64,000 bases of DNA from Kondoa malvinella (taxonomy: Eukaryota > Basidiomycota > Agaricostilbomycetes > Agaricostilbales > Kondoaceae). The stretch is taken from positions 1-64,000 of the forward strand of contig BCIM01000014.1 of NCBI GenBank assembly GCA_039545315.1, in the 5' to 3' direction. Positions 1-11,308 of this stretch are shown piece after piece. The notes below the pieces were generated by a model that was given only the letters and a program-made list of their open reading frames with translations, ran no database searches and was not told the DNA's origin. Every line of letters begins with the position of its first letter. Position 1 is the first letter of the stretch. Made by a program: the position numbers and the translations under genes.

Positions 1-188
1 GCTTCTCTCTTCTTCTCCAACTTCCAGTTGGTCTAAGAGCTCTGCACCTAGGTATGTGTAGTAGCATGCAATGTATAACTTCCAGTTGGTCTAAGAGCTC
101 TGCACCTAGTCAAAGCAGAGCTCTTAGACCAACTGGAAGTTGTGCAGAGCTCTTAGACCAACTGGAAGTTGGAGAAGAAGAGAGAAGC
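1..188. repeat. 47-bp perfect inverted repeat with two further inner copies
   Basis: Positions 1-47 and 142-188 are exact reverse complements of each other. A 33-bp direct repeat of part of this unit occurs at 19-51 and 77-109, and its reverse complement recurs at 115-141 and 144-170. Two forward and two reverse copies therefore lie within 190 bp and could fold into long hairpins. The reading frame crossing the block is only repeat sequence and I do not call it a gene. The repeat begins at base 1, so its true left limit is outside the window. It may be the end of a small non-autonomous element, or an inversion/duplication at an assembly or chromosome edge; no transposase is visible. Confidence 0.85.
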
Positions 189-3148
189 TCTGCGCCTCTT
201 AAGCGCCTAACCCATACTGAGCCCTTAAGTCACCAAATCCTTCAACGGGAAGCAGCGTAGTGGTTGAGCAGGAGCATGTGGCGTCAATCTATGAAAAATT
301 GCAGTCAGAATAATTCATCTGATGAGCTATACACCAGTGTGCTAAAAAGGAAAGGATGGCACATCCTTATAGCAGTTGGTTCCGCGGTAGAGATCACGCT
401 CATTAGGATGACCTCACAGTCTCAAACAACATCCAGCACATAGGCCTAGGCTAGATCTGTAAGCGTCTGTGCTGTGAGACAGCTTCTGTGACGGTTACGG
501 CGAGATAAAGCAAGTAGAGAAGAACTCTGCCGCAGTTGATCAAATGACGGATATGGATGTATCAGTATATTATTCCTTCTTCGTACCTGTACCTTGTCTA
601 CTTATATTCAAAGCTACATGGACTGTCGATCTCACTTAACTCGTATGTATACCACCTGCACAATTGTACCTTATATACATGTTCAGTGCAGAAATACTCC
701 GAAAGTATTGCTCGCAAGCTAGATTAGCATGTGTATTTATGTGCCTATCGAGCGATGAAAACATTGGTGCACTTATACCTACCTACCATTCGCAAGGATA
801 TAGTCTTCAAAACTATTTTGAGTCAGTACCAACCAGTTGAAACTGTATTCTTTTTGGCTTAATGGCCACGGAGGGGTCACGGCCTTGCCCAGTGGTTGAC
901 GGCTAGCCTATCGTTGATGAGGATTCCCGTTGTGCAGGCAAAACACAACGGACTCACTTACCACGCTGGGGGATGCTTCGATCGGTCGCCTAATCATGTG
1001 CTGTTGAAAACTGTCTGCCGACGGGCGTTGAATACAATAAAACTCCTGGACCGAAAGTCCTCCGCTGTTGACCGCAGGGTTTTTAGGTATTCCAGCCCGA
1101 GAAATCTTTAGGCTCCTGCCGGCCGCGATGCGAAAAGGCTTTGGGCCAGTGGCTTTCGTTGCAGCATTGAAGATGGAGGGTATTGTCGCATCACCGAAGG
1201 CAAGTCAAGACGCTTATCTCGGCTCTTTAAGCACTCACTGGACGAGTATATTGTTGTAGCTTGCTGACGAGCGTCACTGTTAGCCATCTTTCAGAGGCCA
1301 GAATCTCAATTGATTGCAGAGACGAAAGCCTGCAACGGGATCAAAATTTGCAGACAAGTCGCACTCTGTGCAACCAGCGATCTGTCTCAATCCAGCGAGC
1401 CACCCAGAAACATCTATGATCACAGTGCCTGACAGCTAAGCATCATTATGCTTCTTCTCCATGGATAGCGGCAAAGCAAAGGACCCTCCTACTGTTTTGT
1501 TGCTATCTGAAAACGATGCTCTGTCTTTATCAGCCGAAGCACTCTGCTGATGCTACAGCAGTCTCATAGACCGACGACGAGGACGGTGATGATGACTGAT
1601 ATCTACTCAACTACTCAACAGCTGCTTGGAACCCTTGCTGTCACTTAGTAGTGATCTGCGAAAATGCTGCTGAGACTGCTAAGTCGCAAATCAGAACGAG
1701 GTAGGGACCGTGACTTGATAAGACACACTATATGACGCTTTTATATGACGCTTTTCCAAACAGACCGAAGCAGAAAGAGAGCTGTTCACAAGTTACTGCA
1801 CCGACGGATGGCTGTATACTGGAGAAGACTGCTAACCTTGACAACCTGATCAGACTGAACCACTCAAGGCTGCATCTACGTGTATGGTAGCGACTCTGCG
1901 AAGCTGTTGATATCTTCTCTCTCTCTCTCTCAGGGCATCAGACATTGGAAATCGCCAAGCAGGATCGCTCACATTGCATGCTGCATGCTTATAAAGAACA
2001 GAAGTTCAGCTTCGTAGGCAGTCAGCACAGCAAACGTTGTAAGACTGGTCGCTCACCCAAACATTCAATCAAGCTGTATCATACTGTGGATGCACTCCCG
2101 AGGATTTCGCGGCAGACTGCTGTCCAATGCTCCATCTCTGGAAAATGTATGCTGACAAGACAATGAGTCCGCTCCGTATAAAGCTGGAAAGCTTTGGTAA
2201 GCCTTGAAGTGACACTGAAAACGAGCCAAGAGAGCAAGAAGGGCACTCCGAGAGCAACCCTGGCCTGGAAAACGCAAGAGAAGTGGACAGATATCGATCG
2301 GAGTGTGCAATTGTCATTCAGCCGACCGAGGCAAATAATACCATATAGACAGAGCAAGGCTTGTTGAGCAGCTTCGTGAGGATATAATACAAGCGCCTGA
2401 GGTACATCCGATTCGCGCTTCTACAAAAACTGACAGGCTTGCAAAATCGCTCGCACTCTGATCTTCAGTTCGAAGCCGAGCACTTGCAGCGAGTCAGACC
2501 GCCCTCGTATCATCGAAGATTTCTTCTGTCCCATAGCCGAAGATCGCATCAAACTATCGAGTGCGAATGAAGTGGAGAAGTCGGCGGTTTGGTCTCGCCA
2601 GCAAAACAGCTTTGTCGCCAGGTTGTGTTCTGACGGCTATGCACCGATAGACTGAGATTCAACTTACGCGCTGGTCTTCGTAAAGCCTTGGGCTTTTGTA
2701 GACCAGAATTGTTGGTTACTCGAGTAGCGAACGTCTGGTCTCGCGACCGAGCTAAAGGCAGCCGATGCCAAGGGTTTCCCTTGCTACTCGGCAAAGAAAA
2801 GGCCAGCCAGCTATAACACAAGGGCGTATTGCTGAAATTGCGCAGGCCGCATCAGGCTGTCTTCTCGCTTCTCCGGTGGAACACAGAGTTGCTGCTTCGA
2901 CGGCAAGAGAGGTGTCAGAAGCATTGGCTTTGATGTATCATTGAAGCGCCTTGTGCGGGTTGGTTGATTCAAGGCAACCGGTTCAAGACAACAGGTGGAC
3001 AAGACACAATGCACTCGTGACATAAGACAGTGGTAATGCACACGAGTAGCCATCAAAGCTGCAGCAAACGCTATCGTCGACTTGCAAGCTTAACGACAAC
3101 CTGTCAGATTGACCTCATGGTATGAATGCATTCACTGATCGTCAACCT
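189..3148. other. Gene-poor region, no supported gene
   Basis: Nearly 3 kb in which I find no reading frame with recognisable protein features, no tRNA and no rRNA. Small frames overlap one another on both strands, as expected by chance. It contains a short CT microsatellite near 1916-1930 and a tandem duplication of a 12-mer (tatgacgctttt) near 1731-1754. The contrast with the dense gene order to the right suggests a degenerated or subtelomere-like region, but no telomeric repeat is present. Confidence 0.5.
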
Positions 3149-4233
3149 TTACAAGCTCAGGAAATCCTTGACTTCGCTTTCTGATAGCTTGCGGAACGTC
3201 GGTTGCGGCTGTGCTTCTTCTCCTGCTTCTTCACCTCCGTGCACGCGGGCTTCCGACTTCGCTGCCCAGCCTTCCCCAGTACCAATCACGCCCACTTCAA
3301 TGGTTTTCTCCGTCATCTGACCCTCAAAGCCTTCCTTGAGCGTTAGCAGAGCAGTATGGATCGCGTCTTCTAGTGAGATGTCGTCGTTGTACCTATTAAC
3401 CAGCATCAATTGACATGGTTGGTGACACGCGAAACGGAATGATGTACCGCTTTTCCAAAAACGTCTTGGCATTGGTTTGATTCTTCCCTATGGCGCTTGC
3501 CTTCCACGCCCAGAAAGAACCGGACGGATCGACTTGGTAGAGCGTTGGGCCTTTGCTTGCATCCCAACCAGCGACCAGTATCGAAACCCCATACGGCCTC
3601 ACACCTCTGTTGCACACGCACGCAAGTCAGACTGACAGCCTTTCCACATCTTCAAACAGCACTGACCCAGATTGTGTCGCACTCTGCATGACAGTTGCAA
3701 TCTCTTGCACCAAGACTTTCGTCGGTGGATACTCTTGATAGATTTTCCAGTACGCTTGAGCTGACTTGCGCGCTTTCGCTACCAACACGCGGAAATCTGG
3801 GCCCATGCCAGAATACACCATGCCAATGTTTGGACAGATCAAAGCTACTTTCTCAATCATGCTGTCGTCAATGAGAGGAGAGAGTGTCTACGATATGGTA
3901 GCGAGCAGCCTCAGCTACCTAAAGAGCCCTAGCTCGCGGGAGAAACGAACCCTCTTCTCTGTTGCAATGACTATGCCATTCGTAGCTTTGATCCCGAGAC
4001 TGGTGGTGCCTTGGCCAACAGCAGCCAGTGCATGTTCGATCTGGACAAGCTTGCCTGTGCCACACGAGAGCAGCTTAGGCGACAGCTACGAACAAAGCCA
4101 GGTCGCATCAAGACTTACCGCTAGGCGAGAAAGTTGTTAAGGAAAAGCTGCACCACAGTAATCAGTTCTCAGTTGCTCTAGGAGCTCAGCTAAAGTCGCA
4201 GTACCTGTACGCTCCACCACCGCCAGATGCCAT
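3149..4233 (-). CDS. PSMA2: 20S proteasome subunit alpha2
   Basis: Alpha-ring subunit of the 20S core particle, acting in the cytosol and nucleus as part of the gate and docking surface for the 19S regulator. Spliced exons give a first exon MASGGGAY followed by [20 protein letters not shown], the alpha-subunit N-terminal signature. Later exons carry [41 protein letters not shown] and TFLEKRY blocks and a C-terminus EVKDFLSL, all matching alpha2 rather than other alpha subunits. At least four introns of about 50-60 nt. Alpha subunits are non-catalytic, and no catalytic threonine is expected or seen. It lies 104 nt downstream of the IVY1-like gene on the same strand. Start chosen at the ATG that splices into the [10 protein letters not shown] block. 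Identification is firm; the exact limits of the middle introns are less so. Confidence 0.93.
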
Positions 4234-4337
4234 TGTGTGTGATGATTGTTCGAGTTCAAGATTACGCGGCTTCAGCTCGTGCCGTCACCGCTTGTTCGTG
4301 AAACCTCAAGCTATCCACATGTCTAATCTATACTACA

Positions 4338-5846
4338 CTAATGCTCCTGCAACCTATCTGGTGCAGTGTTTATCTCCTCTGCTTCGTCGGCCTGCGTGGC
4401 GCCAGTCTCTCGCATACCGCTATATTCAGACGATGGAGACGCATCCTCCTCCTCAGCTACGTCGCTCTCGTCGCTTGTCACATCTGCCGGTGTTACAGTG
4501 ACAGTCGGCGTCTTGGATTCTTCACTGACTATGCTGAGTTCACGCTTGGGCCGCGGTATTTCGTCGTCTGCCTTGATGCTTGCTGTTCTGGATAGATTCT
4601 GACTGGGAGATAGTATCGAGAGCGGTGGTAATATAGAAAAGATGGTCGTAGAATCATTTGCAGGACCGTATGCGCCAAAGGGATCCTCGTGTTGTTGTAA
4701 AAGCTGGTTACGGACGCTCAGGGAAGCCGCCCAGCATAGCCTAGAAACGTACCACTTCGAGTACAGGATCTGTTGTACCCTTTGTCACTATTCTATCAAA
4801 GACGTCGACTTCGCTACGTATCACCAGGGCCGTTTTAGTAGCAATTATTTCCCTGTTATGAGCTTCAACATGTATACAAAGGTGCAACAGAGGACAACTT
4901 ACCAAACTTCTTGTTCCGATTCATACGTATCCATATAGTGTTCTGCCTTGAGATGGTCGAGGTCCTACTATGCGTTTCAGTGCCATGATCAAACTCCCTG
5001 CAACTGACAGACGTTGACATGGTTCTGTAACTCTACCAATGCTCTTCTGAAAGAGGCCAGATCTGGCGATAGTAGCGATGGGCATGTGCAATACGGTTTA
5101 ACAGCGAACATACCTCTTTGCTTCTTTTTGCCTGCTTTGATGTTTTTGGCTTCAGTGTCTCTGATCAGTATTGCCTTCTCCTGCGTAGTCTTTTCATAGG
5201 CGCCTTGTCTGTCAGCGACTCTTGATCGATGCGCATCAAACTCGTCCATAAGAGGAACCTAGAATGACAGAAGACATGCTCAATAGCAGCCTCTGGGACG
5301 ATATGGCCAGAGACTTGCCTCAAAATGCCTATAGAAGCTATCGGAGAGTATCTGATGGTCTACAAACAGAGGTTATCCGACCTGTGAGCCACTTGCAAGC
5401 GACAACATACGATTGCCCATGAGATAGTGAAGTGCACTAGCAGCCATCAATTTCTCGCCAGAGCTTGCTGAATCCACTTGCGAGTCGCGATCGCCTGTAT
5501 CATCTGATCCAGAAGAGTCTTCCATGCCATTCATACCAAAGGCGGGAGGTTTCTTGTTGTCCGCAGCAGCGCTGGGACCGTTGGCTCCTTTCTGCCTGGC
5601 GCATTCTTCCAGAGCTGCAGCAAAGTCCGAAGTTGCTTTCGCGAGGGCCATCATGCATTTGCGGTATTCTTTCGCGCTATTCAACAAGAGTTCGAAAGCG
5701 GTAAGGGAAGCTTGAACGTCTTTGCGCGAGAGAACTACATCTGGGCCGTGGTGCTCAATGAAGGATTGTATCGAAGATGCGCTGGATATGATGGACGGGC
5801 TTGGCATTGGGTTGCGCGAGTAGCCAGACCGAACAGAAGGGGGCAT
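4338..5846 (-). CDS. IVY1: IVY1-like vacuolar/endosomal membrane-associated protein
   Basis: Fungal Ivy1 is a phospholipid-binding, I-BAR-like protein that binds Ypt7 and Vps33 and influences vacuole fusion and TORC1/EGO at the vacuole. Here the N-terminal exon (about 157 residues) contains LTAFELLLNSAKEYRKCM and SDFAAALEECARQKG, then a glycine/serine linker and SALHYLMGNRMLSLASG. Later exons contain MDEFDAHRSRVADRQGAYEK and TEAKNIKAGKKKQR followed by LASFRRALVELQNHVNVCQL: the family order of helices forming the coiled-coil dimer. The last exon is acidic and disordered, ending EINTAPDRLQEH. Short introns separate the blocks. Assignment rests on recalled family resemblance of the helical core; the C-terminal tail is not conserved. 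Confidence 0.75.
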
Positions 5847-5978
5847 CTCGCGGTCGGTCGTCGAGTTTGATCAACATCAACAATCTTTGAGCGCGCCGTT
5901 GCTGTACTGCACTACTCTTACTGATACATTGGCCTGTCCCTGTATCATATTGTTGGCTACCCTGCAGATCTCCTCTGC

Positions 5979-6290
5979 TCAACACCGCCGACACGTTGAA
6001 GAAAGCGGTGTTCCACGGTGATTATTTGGACTGTCGGCATCGCAACGAAGAGTGCTCTTGCTGCTGACCAGTATACTGATATTCTTGAAGTCCGGTCCGA
6101 ATACCAGGCCGCTATGTTCAGGAGTTATAGTCAGATATACGTTGTAGTCCAGAGGTCTGCGGACCCTCGCTTTGGTCCTCTCTTGTTGGTCCTCTTGGGT
6201 TGCCTCGCTAGATGACCCATTTGCAAAGCCTGAATACCAGCAAAACTGTGTCACAACTCTTAGCCTGACATCCTCAGACTCTGTACCCAT
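5979..6290 (-). CDS. Small hypothetical frame of uncertain status
   Basis: A 103-residue ATG-initiated frame beginning MGTESEDVRLRVV and ending PLSSTCRRC. It contains a fairly natural-looking stretch RRPLDYNVYLTITPEHSGLV, but I recognise no domain, signal peptide or membrane segment. It sits between the IVY1-like gene and the small membrane protein on the same strand, so it could be a short independent gene, a 3' exon of the upstream minus-strand gene, or a chance frame. No clear splice pair joins it to the neighbour. Confidence 0.25.
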   Translation of the reverse strand: MGTESEDVRLRVVTQFCWYSGFANGSSSEATQEDQQERTKARVRRPLDYNVYLTITPEHSGLVFGPDFKNISILVSSKSTLRCDADSPNNHRGTPLSSTCRRC

Positions 6291-6376
6291 TTCGAACTAA
6301 CCGGACAGCGTCCTGATTAGGCAATCTGACTTGCCGACTCTTCTTCGCGCACATAGACCCGAGCATCCTCTTACTG

Positions 6377-6814
6377 CTACTGATCCTCCAAATCGTCCTG
6401 GTCATCGCGAACACGTCCGGCCATATCCTCCTCTATCTCCTGTGCATGCTTGGCTTCTGTTGGTCCTGGTTCGTCAGGCAAAGGCACGGCGTCACCTCCT
6501 TCCGCATCGTTAGCTATGCTGGTAGTAGGCAAAAGGCGTTCAAGCTTTTTGAGCTGTTGATCGACGGTTGTATTATAGGCTTGCTTTGCCGGATCAAGGG
6601 TCTGGTCCAGCGAAGAGGTCGCCTGCATTGAGGAGTAGGTGTACAATAAGCAGCCGAGGATGAAGTAAACGAGCAGACGTCGACGCGAGAGGTGACGCGA
6701 ATTCAAGACACCAAGAAGAGTTTCCCGCAGGCTTCGCTTTTGCAGTTTTTGCCTGTGTCGATGTACAGGCAAGACATTGGAATTTGTGCGACGCGATAAT
6801 CCACCAAAGGCCAT
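6377..6814 (-). CDS. Hypothetical single-pass membrane protein
   Basis: About 145 residues from the ATG at 6814. A basic, arginine-rich N-terminus (LSRRTNSNVLPVHRHRQKLQ and RHLSRRR) precedes one hydrophobic segment LLVYFILGCLLYTY at about residues 48-61. A predicted helical stretch and an acidic, glutamine/aspartate-rich tail ending DDQDDLEDQ follow. The pattern fits a small type II membrane protein or a mitochondrial inner-membrane protein with a cleavable-like basic leader; the sequence does not decide between them. The frame is open upstream to about 6922 but without an ATG, so 6814 is chosen. It lies 157 nt from, and divergent to, the SKT5-like gene. I do not recognise the family. Confidence 0.45.
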   Translation of the reverse strand: MAFGGLSRRTNSNVLPVHRHRQKLQKRSLRETLLGVLNSRHLSRRRLLVYFILGCLLYTYSSMQATSSLDQTLDPAKQAYNTTVDQQLKKLERLLPTTSIANDAEGGDAVPLPDEPGPTEAKHAQEIEEDMAGRVRDDQDDLEDQ

Positions 6815-6971
6815 TTTGCTCGTCGCTGTTGAGCTGAGTCGACGAATTGGAGCAAGCAAGCGATAAAAGCGACGAGTTTTTGGAGCATCGCCAAGAGCAA
6901 CAGACGAAGGTGGATAGGGCAAAAGTGTGCGCTAGGGCAACCCTATAAGTCGAGGGCAAATTGCGAGCAAG

Positions 6972-9280
6972 ATGGAAGGCAGTCGACTTCGAGCTTCGCC
7001 TATCAGAGCTCCCTCTGATGCTGCAGCAGACGCGGGATTCATGCCTGGCTATGCGTATACACCTGCTTCAGGTAGGCTAGTCTACTAAGTTGCGTTGGAT
7101 TCGGATGGGAAACCCTGATGCACTGTGTGTCATGTCCGGCTAGGCAACGCTTCTTTGGAGTCTGCAGCTCGTACCGTTCAGCATGACGCCCAGGCCAACT
7201 ATAACTCTCCAGAATTAGGATCCGCCAGCGAGTTCTACGATCTATATGATCAGTCTCGCGAAGTCGATGCGCTGCAAATGAACGCTCTACACCTGCAAGA
7301 CCGCTCAATGCGACCAATATCTCGCCAGCGATTGCTCTCACAAAGTCAAATCCCGGAAAGACCCTACTCCACGGGACCAGATCCTGCATATGCCCCTTCT
7401 GGTGTCGCCTCGACTTCAAACAGCCCGATACCAGAGCGACCTGTCTCTGTGGGTCCATCAGAATACAATGGAGCTTCGGCAAGACAACCGCCAGGTCATG
7501 TGCGTCAGGCAAGCGGAGGGCCCTCGCACAGGCGGTCACAAAGAAGTGTGGATGGCATGAGCATATCGGACAGTGTATATGGCGGTATAGGCGAAGGCAG
7601 CGGCTATTCAAACGCGCCATATCCTCAGCAAATGCGCAGTCGAGGTCCTCAAGAATCGACGGGCTCATGGCAACATCCGCACTGGCAGCAACAACCTCAT
7701 CAGCAATATGATTATCAACCTTCTCCGGGTATGCCGCCAGGCCCTGCAACATTCTCGCCAGATGGCATGTATGCCGATCCTGGTTTTGGCCAAGCGCCGC
7801 AGGACGCCTATCCGCCGCTGGCTGACGATAGCTATGGGTATTCGTTGTCTTCCACCAGCCGACCACCTTCTCTAACCGGAAGCTTGCGCGCACCCAATCA
7901 ACCCCTTCTTAGAGCAATGTCCAGTGTAAGCAGTCTGAGCCCGATGCGAACACCACCTCAACTGGCGCCAAAGCGAAACAATCCCGGTCAGCCGATCACT
8001 AAAGCGGCAATCGACGAGTATCGAAATCGCATCAAAACAGACCCAGACCCAGAAATCCAGTTCAATTTCGCCAAATACCTTATTGAAGCAGCTCGCAAGC
8101 TGGGACAGGCTTGCTCTGGAGCAGCGCCGGATGAGGCCAAGAGTCTCAAGCGCTATCGTGATGCTCTATTGCAAGAAAGCGTGAAACTCATAAAGAAGAT
8201 TGCTACTCAGGCTACCGGTCCAGGCAAGCTGCCTTTCCCAGACGCCCAGTTCTTTTACGCCAATTGCCTCAGTAGTGGATCGCTGGGCCTTTCAGTAGAT
8301 CACGAAAAAGCATACACACTCTACGTTCAAGCTTCCAAGCAGAATCACCCAGCGGCAACATATCGAACAGCGGTTTCGAACGAAGTTGGGGCGGGGACAA
8401 AGAAAGACCCTAACCGTGCAGTGCTCTTCTACCGGAAAGCTTCAGCTCTGGGCGACACGGCTGGCATGTACAAGCTTGGCATGATTCTACTGAAGGGCAT
8501 GCTGTTTCAACAACGCAATGGGCGGGAAGCAGTTCTTTGGCTCAAGCGGGCGGCGCAGCAAGCCGATGAAGACCATCCCCATGCGCTTCACGAGCTTGGC
8601 TTGCTCTATGAGAGGCCACCAAATCCCAATGGGCCCCTTGGGATGACTGTCCCGATGGACGAGCCACAGGCATTGGAGCTTTTCACTCAGGCAGCTAGAC
8701 TCGGATATGGCCCTAGCCAACACAAGCTTGGCATGGCCTACGAATTCGGCAATATCACATGTCCAGTCGATCCTCGACGAAGTATAGCATACTACACCAG
8801 AGCAGCTGAACGAGGCGAGCCAGACAGCGAACTAGCTTTGAGTGGGTGGTACCTCACGGGTAAAGAGCCTTCCTTCACTTGCAATTTCTTTGGCTCAAAA
8901 CACATGGCTCTTTTACAGGCAGCGATGGGGTGCTGCGACAAAGCGATGAAGAAGCTTTCCTGTGGGCTCGACGTGCCGCAAACAGAGGTCTAGCCAAGGC
9001 AGAATATGCTGTCGGGTGAGATCGCATTGTATTGGCGATGATACTTCCATTGACTGGTGCTGTACAGATACTACTGCGAAGTCGGTATTGGATGTACGCA
9101 AGATCTTGCAGAGGCCAAGAAATGGTATATGCGAGCGAGCGGTGCGTCTTCCCACCCGGCGCGGAGTATGAAGCTCATTGGCCTTGCACAGCGCAAAATC
9201 ACAAGCGAGCTATGCAAAGGCTGACCGAACTCAAAAGGTCGAATCAAGGACGCCCCGCGAAGAAATCGCGGCCAACGTGA
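6972..9280 (+). CDS. SKT5: Chitin synthase regulator, Sel1-repeat protein (Skt5/Chs4 family)
   Basis: Activator and bud-neck anchor for class IV chitin synthase (Chs3-type) at the plasma membrane. Exon 1 (6972-7071) encodes MEGSRLRASPIRAPSD; intron 7072-7143 ends in TAG. The long second exon has a disordered, proline/glutamine-rich N-terminal half (about 280 residues), then tandem Sel1 repeats (EIQFNFAKYLIEAARKLG, RAVLFYRKASALGDTAGMYK, EAVLWLKRAAQQADEDHPHA, RSIAYYTRAAERGEPDSE). Three more exons complete the repeats: SDEEAFLWARRAANRGLAKA, then CTQDLAEAKKWYMRAS-like and HKRAMQRLTELKR, ending RPAKKSRPT. The yeast Chs4 protein ends in a CAAX prenylation box; none is present here. Introns are 50-72 nt. 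Confidence 0.93.
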
Positions 9281-9649
9281 GTCTGCCTGATTGTCTGCTC
9301 TCAGAGTCGCTGTTGATGCACGGTGCCCCTGAAGACGAGCTGATGCGAAGGAGGAATGCGTAATCATGGTCTGTTCATTCGTCCATGTGCTTTTACTCGG
9401 CGCTGAAATAGTGTGTTACCCTCTAGTAATGCCCATATATGTTGTATCGTTAGCTTGTACTGTGCATTCCCGTTCAGGTAGTAGCCAAACATGGGTCATC
9501 TCCATTTGACGATCTACCTGAGTCCAAGGCATTCATCAAGCTTCCAGATACTCGTCGCATTTTCAAAGCTGCAACAACTGCTGGGCACACCGCAGCTCAA
9601 GATTGACAAAGACTCCTGAACAGAAGAGAGCGTGACTCTTTGGCTTCGA

Positions 9650-11194
9650 ATGAACTTCCCTGGCCTCTTTAGCAAAAAGCCAAAGACTCCAGCAGAGCTT
9701 GCAAGGTCGCTCAAGGACAATGTACACAAGCTGGATAGCTCTGGAACTGGTACTGAGAGTAGACGCAAGGTTCGACCCGTTTCGCGTCTTGCTCTGGGCT
9801 GGAATCTCATTCATTCATTCGGCTGCTATCAGGCTATAGACGAGATATCCAAATGTCTGCAGCAAATGAAGGCCATGCTGTATGGCGAAGGAGGTTCGTC
9901 AATTGTTTGACCCTTGCAGTACACATACCGATTACCGCTGCTGGATAAAAGAAGCAGAGCCTGCACCCGAAACGGTCGCGCAACTGGCACAGGAAGTATA
10001 CGCCAACGACCTGCTGCAGCTGCTTGTAGTGAACATGTGGCGCTTCGAATTCGAAGTAGGGTGTTTCAACGTACAACCAGTCTATCTGGATTGACTTCTC
10101 CTCTGGTAGTCGCGGAAGGACGTTGCTCAAATATTCACACATCTGCTGCGACGGCAGATAGGAAGCCGCTGGCCAACTGTCGAGTACCTAACAACCCGCG
10201 AAGAGGTCATTTTCGCGGTCATGAAAGGGTACGTCTTAGGTCTGAAGATGTGATCGACGCCTTCTGACAATCGCATCCGAGCAGTTATGAGAATCCGGAA
10301 GTAGCGCTGAATACGGGCATGATCTTGAAAGACCTGCTACGGCACGAACCCCTGGCCAAAACACTTCTGTATTCGGATCGGTGAGTCACATGGGCACACT
10401 CACAATTCACGGTGTCTCATCTGTCATAGTTTCTACGACTTTATAGACTATATTGAGCAGACTACTTTCGGAATTGCGTGTGATGCGCAAGCGAATTTCA
10501 AGGTAAGGCAGCATCGATCATGAAGGTGTTTACCTATTTCGTGTTGTAGGAAGCCTTGACCAAACACAAAACGATGGCAGCAGAGTACCTCGAGAGTAAT
10601 TACGATCGGGTACGTCGAAGCTTGATTCGACCTTGCGAGCGGATCGCTCAAAATAGATTGGCAGTTCTTTTCTGCCTACTCTTCTTTGGTTCAATCCGAA
10701 AATTACGTCACGAAACGACAGTCCCTCAAGCTTTTAGGAGAAATACTGCTGGACCGGGCAAATTTTACCGTCATGACTCGATACATTGCAAGCGAGGATA
10801 ACCTCAAGCTCATGATGAACTTGCTCCGGAACAAGAGCAGGAACATCCAGTTTGAGGCCTTCCATGTCTTCAAGGTACGTGAACAGACTAAGCGCAGCGT
10901 GGTAAAAGCGCTTGCTGATCAAAACTATCAGGTGTTTGTCGCGAATCCAAAGAAGCCAGCTCACATTGAGCGGATACTACGACGGAACAAGGACAAGCTG
11001 GTCCTCTTTCTGCAAGACTTCCATAACGATCGCGAAGGTGAGTTTGGTCCCTTGCCAGGCTAGCCCGGTCTGAATCTGTTACAGACGAGCAATTCAATGT
11101 ATGTCTTGTCTAGCCAAACGCTTCCCAACCTGCTGACCGACTAATACGTCAGGACGAGAAAGCTTTCTTGCTCACCCAAATACAGAGTCTATAA
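9650..11194 (+). CDS. HYM1: Mo25/Hym1 scaffold protein (CAB39 family)
   Basis: Armadillo-like scaffold that activates STE20/GCK-family kinases. In fungi Hym1 works in the RAM network with Kic1 and the NDR kinase Cbk1, controlling polarised growth and cell separation. The protein starts [17 protein letters not shown], the typical N-terminus. About ten exons follow with recognisable blocks: [154 protein letters not shown], and the end [13 protein letters not shown]. Order and spacing match the full-length family. Introns are 45-60 nt. The last exons are very short: a 14-nt exon encodes part of DEQFN. Confidence 0.95.
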
Positions 11195-11308
11195 TTATTG
11201 GTTTATTACATCGTATGGGTAGTATTATTATGTAACAGTTAAAGCGCACAGAGATATCCTGCATTGCATTTACATTGTCGTTATCGTATTCCAAGTCGTG
11301 ATGTTGTT

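Noticed and set aside
54..260. Open frame across the left-edge repeats
   Set aside because: The translation is made of the repeated unit and its inverse; no protein character.
2065..2357. Three overlapping minus-strand frames
   Set aside because: Three different frames are open over the same stretch, so openness is not evidence; no motifs.
7039..7893. 284-residue minus-strand frame antisense to SKT5
   Set aside because: It has no recognisable features, and lies opposite a firmly identified spliced gene whose composition leaves the antisense frame open.
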